Shown in pieces: positions 38,401 to 52,200 of a stretch of 64,000 bases of DNA. The stretch is from contig OU612068.1 of the NCBI GenBank assembly GCA_914767715.1, forward strand, positions 29,202,001 to 29,266,000. The letters are read 5' to 3'. Position 1 is the first letter of the stretch; every line of letters begins with the position of its first letter. Position numbers and translations under genes: made by a program. The notes below the pieces were generated by a model. That model saw only the letters and a program-made list of their open reading frames with translations. It had not been told where the DNA came from and ran no database searches. Source of the DNA: Membranipora membranacea. Taxonomy: Eukaryota; Bryozoa; Gymnolaemata; Cheilostomatida; Membraniporidae.

Positions 38401-41400
38401 AAAACAATATTATGGATGGATACTATGCTTCAAATTTTTGCTGCTAGAAACTCATACCCTGGACTTCAGGTGTTTTTGTAAGGTGTAGGAAATTTTTTAA
38501 AAAGGGTGTTCTAAAACTCCTTATAGGAGTTAAAATGTGTGACTTGCAATACTTACGACTCTATATTCATAGAAATATTATTGACACTGCAATGTGCAAA
38601 TACACACAAGTCATTCACATGAGTAAGAAGATTATTCGATACCTGGACACTGAAAGTAAGATATATTTCACATCTAGATATTTCTTGCCTTGGCTGACAT
38701 TTGCCGACAGTATGACATGCAGCAAGGTATTCGCAATGAAACCTTATCCTGAAACTAGTCGGCCATAACAGCCATAAGGTTCATTAAAGCTAATCTACAT
38801 GTGGATCTAGTCTACACAAAAGTACACATAGAAAGGGTCGCCGCTATCCTGGTCATATTTCAATATGAATAATGATTGTACATAAATACATAGAAAATTA
38901 GAAGTGCTGAGGGGAAATGTAAAATCGCAGATTCATTAAATACCTTGAGCGAGTAAATGTGTCGCCTCGTTCACCATAAAGAAGGTGCCTACGCCCCGCA
39001 CTGCGAGATGCTAACATTGATAGAACATCAGCTAAATTCAGCATAGATGCATCACTTGCAACTGAAACGTCCTAAAATTGAAAGATTTTCTTTTTAAGTC
39101 TTACACATACACAAACAATCAGGAAGTGAGAGTTTTCCATAAGTAGGTTAGAGGAGTGGCTCGATAAGCTGATGAACATAATAGCCTACACAAATTTCCA
39201 CCCTGCGACAAACATGATGATTGTGATGACAAAAAGATTCTCAGATGTCGTTATCAACCACACCCCTCTTCAATTATATCAATGCACTGCGCTTCAATAT
39301 TTTTTACACAAAGGGAACATCAAGAATGCAACGGTTCATGTCCTTACTTAAAATTCCCATCAAGTACCACAAAAGACAAGCAGCAGCCCTAACATCCCTA
39401 TAGACATCCCTCGCCGGGGAGCCGTCGGGCGAGGGGCAAAAGTCTGGGGGTCTCCGACTACTATAGACAAGATGACTAGAAGAGTAGATACTTACAGATA
39501 CAGTGTTATCTATCCACCGAGCTACAGGCATGAGCAGAGTTGTGGTCACCTCATCCTTACAAAGACATGTCTGATAAGTAGCCTCCGACGAGCAGAGCTT
39601 CTTTAGTATGTCGGCTGCTAAAATCGACGGCTCATACTTGGCTGTGGAAAAAATATAAATGAGAATTATTATTGTTGTTATTATCCTAATTTGATCGTTT
39701 GATTCGAAGACATAGTTTCCCTATAATGATATCGTAACTAAGTGGAAAAGTGGACACCCATCACTCAGTCTTGGTGTCAAGAAATGGTCACGTTACCTCC
39801 CACTAGGCTCAGGTCTGAAATCGAGAGTGCATGTTTATTGCCCTTCATTTACAATTTTTTCCCCTTTAAAACAAATAATAAAGAAAAGGCAAAGCTTTGC
39901 AAATTGTACTGTTATAACAAATGGCTATACAGCTATAATACCAGTGTAGTATTTTTCAGGGAATAGGCATGCATTACTTCCTGTTTAAAATCTAGTTAAA
40001 TCTAGTCTAAAATTTGTCTAGTAAAAGAAGAACCCGCAATATCAGTACATTATTTGCCCATTTTTACAGCTGCGTCATAAATAAAATATTGTGTCAATTT
40101 GCATGTATCCTCATTCTAGAGAAAATAAAAATTTCACCCACCACATCTACTCTATGTGAGGTAGGTAGGCGCAGGAGGAGTGATACACAGGCTTGAAGCT
40201 CTTGGTTAGCTAAGTGAGGCAAAGGTTAACTCAACCACATTACATTATATATTCTAGTGAAATGTGAGAAGCGCTGCTTTCGAGTCACAACCCTCTCCCC
40301 AAACAGAACACCCCCCCCAAACGGAACCCCCCCCAAACAGAACACCCCCCCAAACAGAACACCCCCCCAAACAGAACACCCCCCCCCCCCCCAAACAGAA
40401 CACCAAGCTAATATTTACTCATCTAGGGTATACAAACACTGAGACCGCATTATTCTCAATTGGAATTTGTCATTGTGGCGAAATGTTCTGCTAATTCGTC
40501 TGGATGTTTTGATGCGGAAATTGAAAGGTTTATTGAATGCGATGGACTAGGCAACGCTAATTGTATAATGAAATTTAAGAGTTTTTTCTTAATTGAGTGT
40601 TTACAGGAATTTCCACAAGCAGTTGCAACAGGACATAATGTAAAAATATTTAAATAGTCTTATTGTGCAATGTCCCAGACTAGTCAAGGGTTAAAGCCAG
40701 TCCCAGTCCAAGACCCGATTAATCTTCTTACAGTACAATTTTTATGCAAACTCCTCATATAATCATCTAGCTCCCAACACTACCGCTATCGATGTGTATG
40801 TGCTTTTGATGGGTGGATGTGCGAGCATATATCCATACCTGTTATATTTCTGAACGATGAGCCGTGGCCAGCAGGATTGGTGATGAGTTGTGATATAGCA
40901 CATATCAGTTTGGTTATCGTAATATCACCTGACAAAAAATTAAAAAAATGTCGTAAAATAGCAATGGAACAATATATAATATATAATATTCTAGGTCAAT
41001 GTATAAAGATGGAGTTGTCCGATGTCACACACACGGGCAGGCGCTTCCATGATGTCTATAATTTTTCTACACAACACAAATAATCACTTCGATCCTCTTC
41101 TTAATCATACTGACAGAATACTTATTGTAAGTAAAACACTCGGATTAATGATTTAATGAAACTAAGCCCAGTAGTACGTGCTGCCGATAATTGGGTTCGA
41201 GGTTTTTTTTGCTAGTTTCATTTACGTGTGTTGAAAAAGCAACAAGATGTTTCTGCAAACAGATTATGCAAAAATGTAATGATAATAGGACTGAAGTTCA
41301 TCGATTTTACCAATATGCAAACCAAATGGACCATCAATATATGTAACCTGCAGGTCCTTATTTCATGTAGTATTCATTAGCGGATTAGAAGGTACCTCTC

Positions 41401-44400
41401 GCTAGGATTTACATCCCCGGTATCAGAGAAGGTTGTCAAATAAATAACACAAATCTCGTATTCATAGTTCGGAAAATAATGTGTTATATATAGTACAAAA
41501 TATATTATATTGCATGTGTTGTGTAGTAATATCAAAGGCTGACGCTGATATTACTGAGAAGATTTACTTTGTCTTCACCTTGAAGAAAGTGTAGTCTGTC
41601 CGAAAGTGCATGTCACATCATGGAGAGACAGTACATTTTGGTCCCACGTCAAAAAGTATTAATTCTGTATGTTTGACTCATATTACCATCAGAGCAGGTC
41701 ACTTTGACATTGTGTCACCGATTTATTCAAGAGTGTAGGTGTGGCTTAAAAGCTGGTTTGTTTGAGCAGAGCAAGCAATCTGAAATCTGTGTCTGCGCAT
41801 TTACATGACAACATAATATGCATGATACTGTCCAATCAATTACAGAATAATAAATACTGGTATAAATTATTCAGAGTTGAACAGGCATACAAGCAAGAAA
41901 GCAGCATCAGAGAGGATTAAATCATAGGGATAAGAGAGAGGTAACTAGAAAATTGTTGTAGCTATAAAAAAGTTTTAACCTGTCTTTATGGGTCACAGAT
42001 GCACTATACCTAAACATTATGCTTTACAGTGTGCTTAGCCAATGGGTGTGTTATGTTTGTGGGCTAGTATATAGTCAAGGTTTGAGTAAATTTACACTTT
42101 AGATATTATAAAAATGACTGATGAAGAGGACTGAGTGGCGGTGAAATATATCTTAACCTAAAGTTTAATACATCACTGGTTGTATTTTAGATGTGAAATA
42201 ACTGACACGAAGCGATACCGACGGATATATGATATATTTAGCTGATGATTGCTCACACCTCTGATTCTGCTGTGACGAGTCGATTAAGTTCTCAGCGCTC
42301 AGCTTCTTGTAGAACTCAAGAAGATTCTCTGAGGGAGCTTGACATACCTGTACCTATGCTCAGATACCTGTACCTACACTCACATCATATGACATAGACT
42401 GAACAAAGAGCTAGTGATATACTAACAGGAGGAGGACATGAGCTCGTACACAATCAACGGTAGGAGCTTATATAAATAACACACAGGGATAAAAGGACAT
42501 ATTAAGCCATAGCCGGATTAGAAGAGGCAGTATGAACACAAGGTGGTCGGTGCTGACGATATCAGCTCTTGTTGGTATACTGAGCACACTCATCAGTGAC
42601 AGAGTTGTGTGCGAGGCAGCTGAAGAGACTGTGACTACAAACAGTCCAAACACCAATCAAACGACAAATGCCATTATAGAAAAGCTAAAAGATGCTTACC
42701 AACATATACACGACAAGGGCAGCTTTAAAGGTCAAAAGATCACCAATCAAACCGACAATCAAACCAACAATCAAACCGAAGTGTCGAAAAAGAAAGCAGA
42801 GTCGGAACCCCAGAAACACAACATGATCAAAGACCCTCAATTTGAGTATATCATCGCCAATAAAGGTCTATGTGACCAGGATACAAATCTATTTATATGG
42901 GTACATACAGCCCCACATCAGCAAAGAAAGCGCTTGACTTTGCGGGAGACATGGGCAAACCCTCACAGCTTCCCGCCAGGATATAAGGCTAAGATGGGTT
43001 TTTTCATAGGTGCTATTCAACATGTCAACCCAAAAATCTCTAGCAAAATTCACCAGCAAGTAGAATTTGAGAACGAGTTTTATCATGACATCATACAGCA
43101 GAATTATGTCGACCATTATCATAACATGTCATATAAAGCCATATCGGCTGTTAGGTGGATTACTAACTACTGTCCACAGGCCAAGCTTGTTATCAAAACT
43201 GACGACGATACGCTCATCGACCTGCCCCTAATCTTTCATCATATTCACAGTCTACAGAGTCATGGCCAGATGCTAAATAACAGCATACTATGTCGGTAAG
43301 TAATTTCCTGGATTATTTTGCTACTCAGGGTCAGCTATGAGCCTGAGAGGATTAATTTTGGGCTGACAGTGTACTTTTAACATGTTTACACACCTTTCAA
43401 TACATAAATTGTCATGCAAATATGTGATGGTGTGTCATGTCTGATGAGAGAATTATCCCAATAAACAATGGCTCCATTGTATGTAATTCTCCCTATTATT
43501 GTGATAATTCATTATCATATTCATAGACTGGATACAGATGACTATATATCTAATTTACACTCTGAATACAATTAATTGGGCTGTTTTCTGGGATTGTATA
43601 TAGCAGGCCTACTCTGGATGGATTTGTACACTATTGTCATATTTTCAGGGTTTATGAGAGAGCACATGTAAAGAGAGGCGGCAAGTGGAGGATACTGAAA
43701 TCTGAGTATGAGGAGAATAAGTTTCCATCCTACTGTCAGGGGCTGGCTATGGTGATGACAGGTGATGTCGCAAGACGGCTCTATAATGAGTCTCGTAGAT
43801 TGACTCCTCTCTGGATTGATGATGTTTGGATGTTCGGCATCGTATTAAAACAGACTAATGCTAAAATCATACAGGTCACCACTAAACAAGACAATGCGGG
43901 TGCACCACCTCATCTGACACTGCAGAGGAACGAGCTCTATCTACACAACTATGTACCTTTCTATCATCTACACAAGATCAACCTCATACACAACATGTGG
44001 AGGAAGATGAATGTCATATGGAAGCTTTATGAGCGGAGCTCAAACCTAATCGGCTGGTTAGAACCCTAGTAGTGTGACACAGACTAGTTAGGCTCCAAGT
44101 GTGTAACACATTATTTGCCAGCACTACCACATCACACCCTGCTATGTCACGACGCAGCTACACTACGTGCTTCTAAAACCTTTCATTCTTTGTACTATGC
44201 TCGGGATAGAACAGTACTATGCTCGGGATAGTACAGATTGCATGTTTGATGTTGGGAGTCTGCTACTGGTACTATAGAGCGAGGGTTAAGCCATAACTTC
44301 ACAAAATTTTCATATTTACGTGATACATTTGTGATGACCTGTGTGTAGTCTTTAATGAGGCTTGTTGATGACCAGTGATTTAATGACATGTTTTGTAAGT

Positions 44401-47400
44401 GAATTAAATCCTCAACATGGAGAGAGTTTATACCAATCATACAATGGTCTCAATGTCATACATCCTGAAAATTTTAATTTTCTTATCAAACTAAATTGCC
44501 TTCCAAGGCCATAGTCAAATCTGCTCTACAATGTTATTGAGTTTTCCATGATTATTTCCACAGAAGAGAGAGTTTAATATTTCCGTGTTACTTCTCTGGT
44601 TACCTCACTGTTATACAAGATTTTTTTCTGTCTACATTCACAACCGGACAAAATTCCGCTTCCAGGTTTCTCACCTTGTTGTGAGAACAGGTTATGCCTA
44701 CATCTACAGCTCAATAATGTAACACTTTAATAATCTTAGTTACTAATGTTACATACCATCATAGCCTTTTACTTTGATTGGGAATAGTTTAGTAGCCTGT
44801 TTGTATGTTAGGATCCTCCCCACTATGTTCAGAGCATGTACAAAATATATATACTCCAACTCATCACCAGTGTAGGTAACTCTCTGCTGATGAGACCCTG
44901 AAATACCAAAACAAACATTTAGATCAACCTAGGGTAGAGCTTTTACCGCAGGCATACATACACACGCAGTGCGTGGGCCCAGACCCACACAATCAGTTAC
45001 TCTCACTGAAATCCCTTCAATCAGGCCATGAGTAAAGACTGCAGGGCCGTAGTTTTAGAAAAATAGTAGGGGAGGCAGAAATCTTTGAGGATGTGAGGTA
45101 ACACAAGGATGGGTATTGAGAGCTTTCCAGTGGTGTTAATCCCCAGCCTTCGAAGTGTTTTAATGAAATCAATAGCAAATGGAAGTCCCAAATGAGCTGA
45201 TTCTGACATGGAATATTCAACTGCAGCGTTTTTAGGCCACTCTGTTGAGCATTCTAGAACTACGGGCCCGAAGAGGTTTGCAAGTCTGAGTTTCGGGATG
45301 ACTTATCAAAAAGCTTTCAGTTTCTTTGAATTTAACGTCAGTCTTGTTTTGTGAGCAGTTTGTTATTTAATAGTAACCATGCAATGAGTGTGAAGTTGGT
45401 ACATCATGAATACAAGTATTGAGAAAATCTGGCTAAATATTTCTCTGTCAATATTGCATTCTTACTATTATAAATAAAAAGGCATCAAGTAAAGTTGCAT
45501 CATCGGTAAGAAGTAAAGTGAATATTTACTCCCGGCAGGACATGTTTGGAGTTATAGTAACACAATCATTCATGTAATATGACCACAAGCGGAATCAAAA
45601 CTGTTGATTCAGGATGGAGTTTACAGATTAATTAGGAGGACGTTATAGAGTGGAATGCTTCAATCAACAATAACTCAGTAAATACACAATCGGGCGCGTT
45701 GCCTTCAATCTTATAAGAGCAAACAGCCATAAACAAATACACATGGACTCATTGAGGGTTAGGTATACAGGTTTCTTTGGTTAGAAACAAACATATGTTG
45801 TGAAATATCAAACCGCTTCATACCAGGGAGTGAATAAGTGGGACATGTCTACACTTACCTATAGTCCCTAAGTGACTGGTCTACCGTCACCTGGAGTTGG
45901 AGACTGCCCTATAATCCCCGGTACACTCACCTATAGTCCCCCAATGAATGGTCTACATTCAGCAGTCGACACATATCTATAGTTCCCCTGTAACTGCCCT
46001 GCACTAAGCTATATATCACCAGTGGACTTACCTATAGTCCCCCGGTGACTGGCCATGCTCTCAGAAGCTTCGCTCACCAAATCAAAAGCTACACCTCTGG
46101 AGGCCACAAACTCTAATATACTTCTGACAAGATTCTCCAGAAATGATTTATGTTCCTTCATCGTATCAAACAGAGGCAGCCGACTGTAGCATCCATGCTA
46201 AAATTATATTAGAAATAAAATTGAAGTATCCTCAAATGATGTCTGTCAAGTGGTGTTACGCCAGCAACTCTCAAAATAACCTAAATATACAGGGATCAAG
46301 GAGTAATGGAGTGCTCTCCAACACTTTGGTTTGTACAATCATCAATCATACTGACCTCTCTGAACAGGTGAAATCAAGGGCGTGTTGAAACCACACTGAC
46401 TATAGATAAAAAAGTATGTTTGTAAATATTTTTCATGATCTTGATTAGCAGTCTGACATTCCCTGTGGTCAGTAGTAAGCAAATTCATAAAATTTCTTTC
46501 AGAATGTAGAGAAAGTTGACCAATACTCCTCGTTTTCCAATTCAGATGGAATGCAAATGCTATCTAAAGCCTTCATGGCCATTCTACTGGAAACAAGGTA
46601 TGCAAAAAATATTTAAAACAGTATTTTCAGTATGCCTTTGCTAGGATTTGACTGTATATCTCTGTTACAACCGCCCCCCAACTATTTCCCTGTAATACTC
46701 ACAGTCCAGTGTTTGAACCACTCAGCCATTGGATCAAGTAGAGCCAGGTAGTGAATAGGAGTGATATATTGTGAGGGCTGTACAGTCATACCACCGTGTC
46801 CACCGATAGACAGAAGGCGTATAGTCGTCTCAAGTATGATCTTCATAAACCTGGTCTGAAATCTAACCCAGTATTGAGGAATGTGCTTCTGAAAGTCATT
46901 CATCAGCCGGAACTACAATCAAAAGATGAGACTATATAAGTCTTGTGTCAGTAGCTTTACTTTCAGGTCTTTGTGCAAACTGGGTTCACAGGTTTTTAGG
47001 AGTTCCGAGATGAAAATAACATTAAGCATGTAGTATGTAGTATGTAGCATGTAGCATGTAGCATGTAGCATGTAACATGTAACATGTAACATGTAACATG
47101 TAACATGTAACATAACTATGTAGCTTTTTGTATTAAAAGATACTTATTGTATTGCAAAGGATGTAAAATCAGAAGTTTGAACTTTTCTACAAGCAGGAGA
47201 ACAGGCTAGGGAAATAATATCAACTAACACATATGAGCAGATTTATCGTTTCTACTTTTCTTGCATCCAATCCATTTTTTACTTTAGGGACGGGATTCCT
47301 CTTGGTTGAGAAATTTTCACCAAGAAATTTACACAGAGCAGAGTAAAGCTCTTTAGAGTTTCCCTGGCTGGAGGCGAATCCTCGACTGATAAACTTCAGG

Positions 47401-49280
47401 GCTAAAGTCTGAAATATAAAGATAATATATATAGCAGCAGATTCGGAGATACGATTTCACAATATAAGAGAGGATAACTAGTAATAGCATAGATTGCCAG
47501 GGAGTTTCCAGTGATCTCTGGTCTGCCCTACATGAAAGTTCTACGCAATGCAGAATGGAACCAACCAAGGAAAGACAAATGACACACTGTATAGGCTTTC
47601 CAAGTCTTAGCTTTGATATCAGGTATATGTAGATGACTAACCGGTAGAATAGGATTCTCATGTTCACTAAGAGCATCTACAAGTCCTCTCTCTAGAGATT
47701 CCCACTGTCTCTGATAGCTCTCATCATTAGTAAGTACATCATTCAGTGACATGTGTATGAGATCAGTCAGCGCAGCTTTCCTTGTCTACATGATATGAGA
47801 CGTTAAAGGCTTTTAGCGTTGAATATAATACAATATAATATATAATATAATACCAGTAGTAATAGCGAAAAATAAACAAAAAAAGAAAGACAATTACGAG
47901 ATTTCGCAACCTTTCTTATAACTGGGGGAAAAAAACATAAATCCCTTTGCTACCATATATTAGACTGCTTATTCCGAATACTACACAAATCATACTGAAA
48001 AGCAAGTGATTACTTTAATGAAATACCCTCTATCTAAAGTCTGCACAGAGTAAGCTATACAGAGTAAGTGATGTGCAGTAAACTTGCTATAATCACACAT
48101 CCTTACATACCTGTACATTATTCTTCTTATCGAGATGCTCGATGTATTTGAGAAGCTGCTCCATAGTGACAAACATAAAAGAGCTGTGATTGTAAGATCC
48201 GCTAAGTGTCGACTCTTCATCGCTAAATATACAAAACAAAACCCATCAAAGGATAATGAAGAATATTTTGGGAAAACAGCAGATCATGAGATAATTACTA
48301 GATATTTTAGTCATTGTTTTGTTACTATCTGACTCAACGGAAAAATCAAAATAAAAAAAAAATTGCAAAAACCAGCTATAGCTAAAACTATGTATTGTAG
48401 GACAGTACCACTGATTCTTACCTGAATTGACAGGGATCTCTTTGTTTTGGAGTCGGAGGAGGTGACTCTTCTTTAGTTACGCTCCTGAACTGTTCCTCAA
48501 AATTATCTACAAGTCTGTCCACTGATTCATGAACTGCCTTACTGATCTCATCTCGCAGGTCACCAAAGCTAAATACAACCATACAATAGAACATAAAGGA
48601 ACAACCTAATTATTACTTGCGTCAAGAAAGGCTGAGGGATCTTAGGTCTGCAGGATCTGGATAGCCTTTTCACGTTGCATAAATCAGAATATTGTTGAAG
48701 CATTCAAGATTTACATACAGAAAGTCGAGATAGACACCAACAGAGATGAATAGCCTGAGAACTTACTCCTTAGATTTGATGACTTTGTCTGTGATTCGAG
48801 CGACGAGTGTATCAGTGTCTGATACATTGTGATGAGCATTCTCAGAGTACCTCTCGATTTCCTCGTCCACAATCGGACCGACACATTCTTCTATTTCTGT
48901 TTTCAAAAACTTCACCAAATCATACCTGAAATATTTGTGAATAAAAATTAATATTCATCATGACCAGCAGGTCAACTTCTCATCCCATTATCTTCACCTG
49001 GGTTAGTGAGGACAATGCATCCACTGTTCACCACATCATATAATATTTAGAACATATGAGTTTGAATTGTGCATTTGGCTAATACGGACTTGATTTCATT
49101 TAAATTGTTATATTTTTCTATGGTTAATATGGCCTGAGCTTACTTGTGAAACTGATCGTCATTCTCCTCCAGATGGACAATCCGTTCCTCAGCTTGTTCG
49201 AATGTGTTTGCTTCCTGCATAAACTTTCCAGATCCGATGACAAGCTGTTTGATACTGTTAGTAATATATTCTACATCCAT
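29438..49280 (-). CDS. TBC1D32: TBC1D32 / protein broad-minded (Bromi) orthologue
   Basis: Twenty-six exons (high-low): 49280-49144, 48925-48767, 48568-48422, 48222-48111, 47785-47642, 47408-47229, 46912-46703, 46197-46032, 44897-44757, 40928-40839, 39641-39496, 39071-38944, 36211-36013, 35765-35704, 35528-35302, 34962-34844, 34395-34276, 33762-33554, 33401-33293, 32987-32891, 31807-31682, 31385-31305, 30914-30739, 30515-30204, 29877-29689, 29551-29438. They total exactly 3900 nt (1299 residues); human TBC1D32 is about 1257. Landmarks match the family in order: N-terminal [78 protein letters not shown]-terminal [12 protein letters not shown]. Bromi acts at cilia in vertebrates, working with the CCRK/CDK20 kinase pathway in cilium morphology and Hedgehog signalling; its TBC-like region is thought to lack GAP activity. 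Intron 9 hosts a GT31 gene. The donor after exon 12 (GTATTT) is weak. Confidence 0.92.
33822..33886. repeat. 16 bp tandem repeat in a TBC1D32 intron
   Basis: Four copies of GGCCCAGCCTGACAAA, nearly identical, about 60 bp downstream (gene sense) of the exon 17 end region and upstream of exon 18. GC-rich against an AT-rich background. Confidence 0.9.
34305..34710. repeat. Perfect 203 bp tandem duplication covering part of TBC1D32 exon 17
   Basis: Units 34305-34507 and 34508-34710 look identical throughout. Each holds an acceptor (TTTTAG) and the first ~91 nt of exon 17. The lower-coordinate copy is the one joined to the rest of the exon and its GTGAGT donor. The upstream copy lacks a usable donor and would be a decoy 3' splice site. 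Identity suggests a recent event, or a collapsed or haplotype assembly error. Confidence 0.85.
40299..40404. repeat. C-rich minisatellite
   Basis: Six or so units of the form CCCCCCAAACAGAACA with variable C-run length (6 to 14), in TBC1D32 intron 10. Runs of C/G at regular spacing could form G-quadruplex or i-motif structures and are prone to length error. The open frames crossing it are not genes. Confidence 0.9.
42532..44069 (+). CDS. GT31 (beta-1,3-galactosyltransferase-like) enzyme
   Basis: Two exons, 42532-43295 and 43649-44069, give 394 residues. ATG at 42532 is followed by an uncleaved hydrophobic segment (~residues 5-22), fitting a type II Golgi membrane protein. A Gln/Asn/Thr-rich stem carries several NQT sequons. 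Catalytic-domain motifs of the family are in order: [10 protein letters not shown] (~131-140), the DDD metal/nucleotide-sugar motif in KTDDDT (~224-226), FPSYCQG (~281) and the acidic DDVWMFG (~311; EDV-G in most members). These enzymes add galactose or N-acetylhexosamine in beta-1,3 linkage to glycoproteins or glycolipids in the Golgi lumen; acceptor here unknown. The gene lies antisense within TBC1D32 intron 9 (40929-44756) and must have its own promoter upstream of 42532. Length is normal for the family and all key residues are present. Confidence 0.85.
45851..46055. repeat. Degenerate repeats of the TBC1D32 exon 8 donor region
   Basis: The boundary of exon 8 and intron 8 (plus-strand ACTTACCTATAGTCCC...GGTGACTGG at 46027-46052) recurs inside the intron. 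Copies lie near 45853, 45934, 45969 and, more degraded, 45903. The copy at 45853 keeps an identical GTAAGT donor in gene sense. These may act as decoy or alternative donor sites. Confidence 0.75.
47026..47113. repeat. 7 bp microsatellite
   Basis: About twelve copies of ATGTAGC / ATGTAAC-type heptamers in TBC1D32 intron 6. The frame reading [16 protein letters not shown] on the minus strand is only this repeat. Confidence 0.95.
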
Positions 49281-52200
49281 GATGTCTCCTCAAACACTTC
49301 TTCCAATGTGACGATATAATCAACTATCCATTCTCTCTATAAGAAAAATAAGAATCACGATTTTAGGATATATTTGAAAAAAAATGGGTGACAATTTATT
49401 TGAAATTGGTTTCCTAGCCGTCCCTAACTAAATATTGTTTATGACAACTTAATGGACGTCGCCATTAGTAAATGCTACACAAACTCTGTACCCGGTCTAA
49501 TCCTGAGGGTCACCACCAGGATTGGGTAGGCTTCACTCTAATGTTGGAAGACTCTACTTTGGGTAGCTGGTTTTTAATGTACCGAACATGGCATTGCCGG
49601 GATGGAAATAAAAGACGGTGTAAGATCATCAAACTGGGTGATTATAATAATGGGTGACTCTAACCAATTCCGGCTCCAACTATAAAAAATATTAACAATA
49701 GTTGTCACTGATATGTACAAGAAATGACCAAACTATAAATGAAATGACCAAACTGTAGAAATGTTATGTTTCCCTACTTCTATTCTATGCAGGCAACTTG
49801 ATACTGAAGGCAAACTCAGATCAACAAATCATATGTCAAATCATATCATATGTCTATTAACCTGATTTATTCTGTGGGAAGGACAAACCCACACCAAATA
49901 AAGCTTGGCACAACAATCTACCCAGCTACCTGCAACCAAGTATATCAATTTTTTCATCCACAAGAAAATACTTTGATGGGGGTCTGAATATTGAGAGTCA
50001 CACATACTGCCTTGCTGCCACTATTTGGGACACAGGCCTTCTTTAGTTGGTGCAAGTCCAGTGGTCGAGTGCCCCAGTGATGAATAAACTCAACGATGAA
50101 TATAATTATATATTCAACAAATTCTTATAATAGACAGTTTTCTGAGCCCTTTATGCCCCAATTCGGAGTTGTCCTCTCTCCAGTTTGGTACTTTTAACCC
50201 ACGCCGCATAGGAAAAACCTGCTGAAAGAGGGTTATCTTGAATACCGCTGATGTTAGGATAAAAATGATTTTTGATTCGGAGTCTGCACCATTGAAAACC
50301 CTGTGAGACAGGGCTTCCAAATCATTGGAGGCTTGAATGTTGATCAATCTTAATTTTAGTGACGAAACTCATGAAAAATTCTGCCAAATTGTCCGCAAAA
50401 CAGGCAGAAAATGCTATAATTGACCATCCAGATACTAAAATGATTTTCCAAACTATGTCCATTTGAGTTTTCAATGCTGCAGATTCTGAATCAAAAATAA
50501 TTTTTATCCTTTTATAAGCGGTTATCAAGATAACCCTCTTTTCAGCACGTTTTTCCTATGAGATGTGGGTTAAAAGTACCAAACTGGAGAGAGGACAACT
50601 CCGAACTGAGGCCTAAATCAGAAAGCTGATCAACATCTCCCAGCAACACCCATTTGCCGTGGCCATTATTTCCAGCATTTCCAGCATTTCCATTTCCAGC
50701 ATTTCCAGCATATGAAATCAACTAAAACAAACATAATCATAAGGTCCAACACTCATTATGTAATACTCAGGTACTAGTTTGTAGTAAGTAGTGACCTGGA
50801 GGGCCAAGTCCTTTGACAACGATGATGTTGGTTCTATAAACCACATATATACTTATTATTACTTCTAGTTATTAGTTGACTGGAAATAAAATAAAAGGAG
50901 CAAGGGGCTTACTGGTGCTTAATTAACTTAACCATACAATGGATTTGTAACTACAATATGTAGTTGTAGTACATGAAAGTGAAAAAACCTTTATGTATCC
51001 AGTTACGTCAATCATACTGTAGTAGGGTAGTAAAGATTTATGGTGGAATAAGTATGTAAATTGTTGTCAACCAAAAATGAAATTTTTGTTTACATCTGTC
51101 TTCCATATTGGTTTAGGCCAGCACTGAATGAAAACCTATGATTTTATTGGAATGAAATAAGGCGTGGTTATTAGATGACCAATCAAACATGAGGTCAGAG
51201 GTTAAACCTGAAAACGAAAGCTAATCTTCCTGCAGGTGCTTGATAGGTTGCAGTGTGATTCCAACATCTCTGCAAATATGACCAAAGACCTTGATTTAAC
51301 TGACTTGAATTTGTGATATGTGATTGAATGCAATATCAAGGTGGTCCAACTTAGCCCAGTGCTAAGGTTTTAATCAGTAAGCAATAAGGTTAAGATGTAA
51401 ATAATATTTACCAGAGAGATAGATGTCGAGTTTGTCAGTCGATGTCCAGGTGAGACTGAGAGTATGATTGGAATGGATACAAATGATGTTTGAGTAGTGA
51501 GTAACCTTGTTAGGTCAGATAGATTGAGCGGTTGAAAAGTAATGGCCTGTTAACCATCTGTGTGAGCTCGAGATAAGTACCATGAGAGGCGAGTGAGTAA
51601 CCTTGTTAGGTCAGATAAGTGAGCAAGTTAGTAGTAATGGCCTGTAAACCATCTGTAGTTGTGCTCTATATGTGTAGCGGAAAACCACCAGTCATGGGTT
51701 TTCCGGCTAAGCCGATGGCATCCCAGAATGCCAGTCAGGGTTTTCCGACTATGTGTCAGCGACAGCCCAGTACGCGCCAGTAAATTGTGTGCTATTTTTC
51801 TGGCCAGAGGAGATAAATACACATGGAATAAATAAGGTTAAGAATAATAACATTCTGTAATTATAATAATGACTCAGTCATTATCAATGTAGAGAGCCTT
51901 GGTTGTGGTTCCCAGCCGGCACAACTGTATCTAAACTATGTTGAAAAGATGTTTACCTTAGAGGCTGAACTACGTCTGCCTAATGTGGCAATCTGTCACG
52001 CTATTATATGTTGGAATGGTGCATTTTAGTAGATATTGTTACGATATATAAACTGCCTCTGCTACACATCTAACTAGAGGCTTGTATATATAGTAACCAT
52101 GCGTTTTCTACACAGCAAATTTATACACAATATATCATACCTCAGTATATATTTCATTTTAATTGCGATTTATTAGATTTAATATCGATTAGCATTTAGG

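Noticed and set aside
40257-40494. Pro-rich open frames (PPNRTPP repeats)
   Set aside because: Produced only by translation of the C-rich minisatellite.
41160-41215. GGGTTCGAGG followed by a T run, resembling a tRNA B box with pol III terminator
   Set aside because: No acceptor stem, A box or cloverleaf could be paired upstream.
46919-47113. Cys/Met repeat peptide frame
   Set aside because: Translation of a 7 bp microsatellite.
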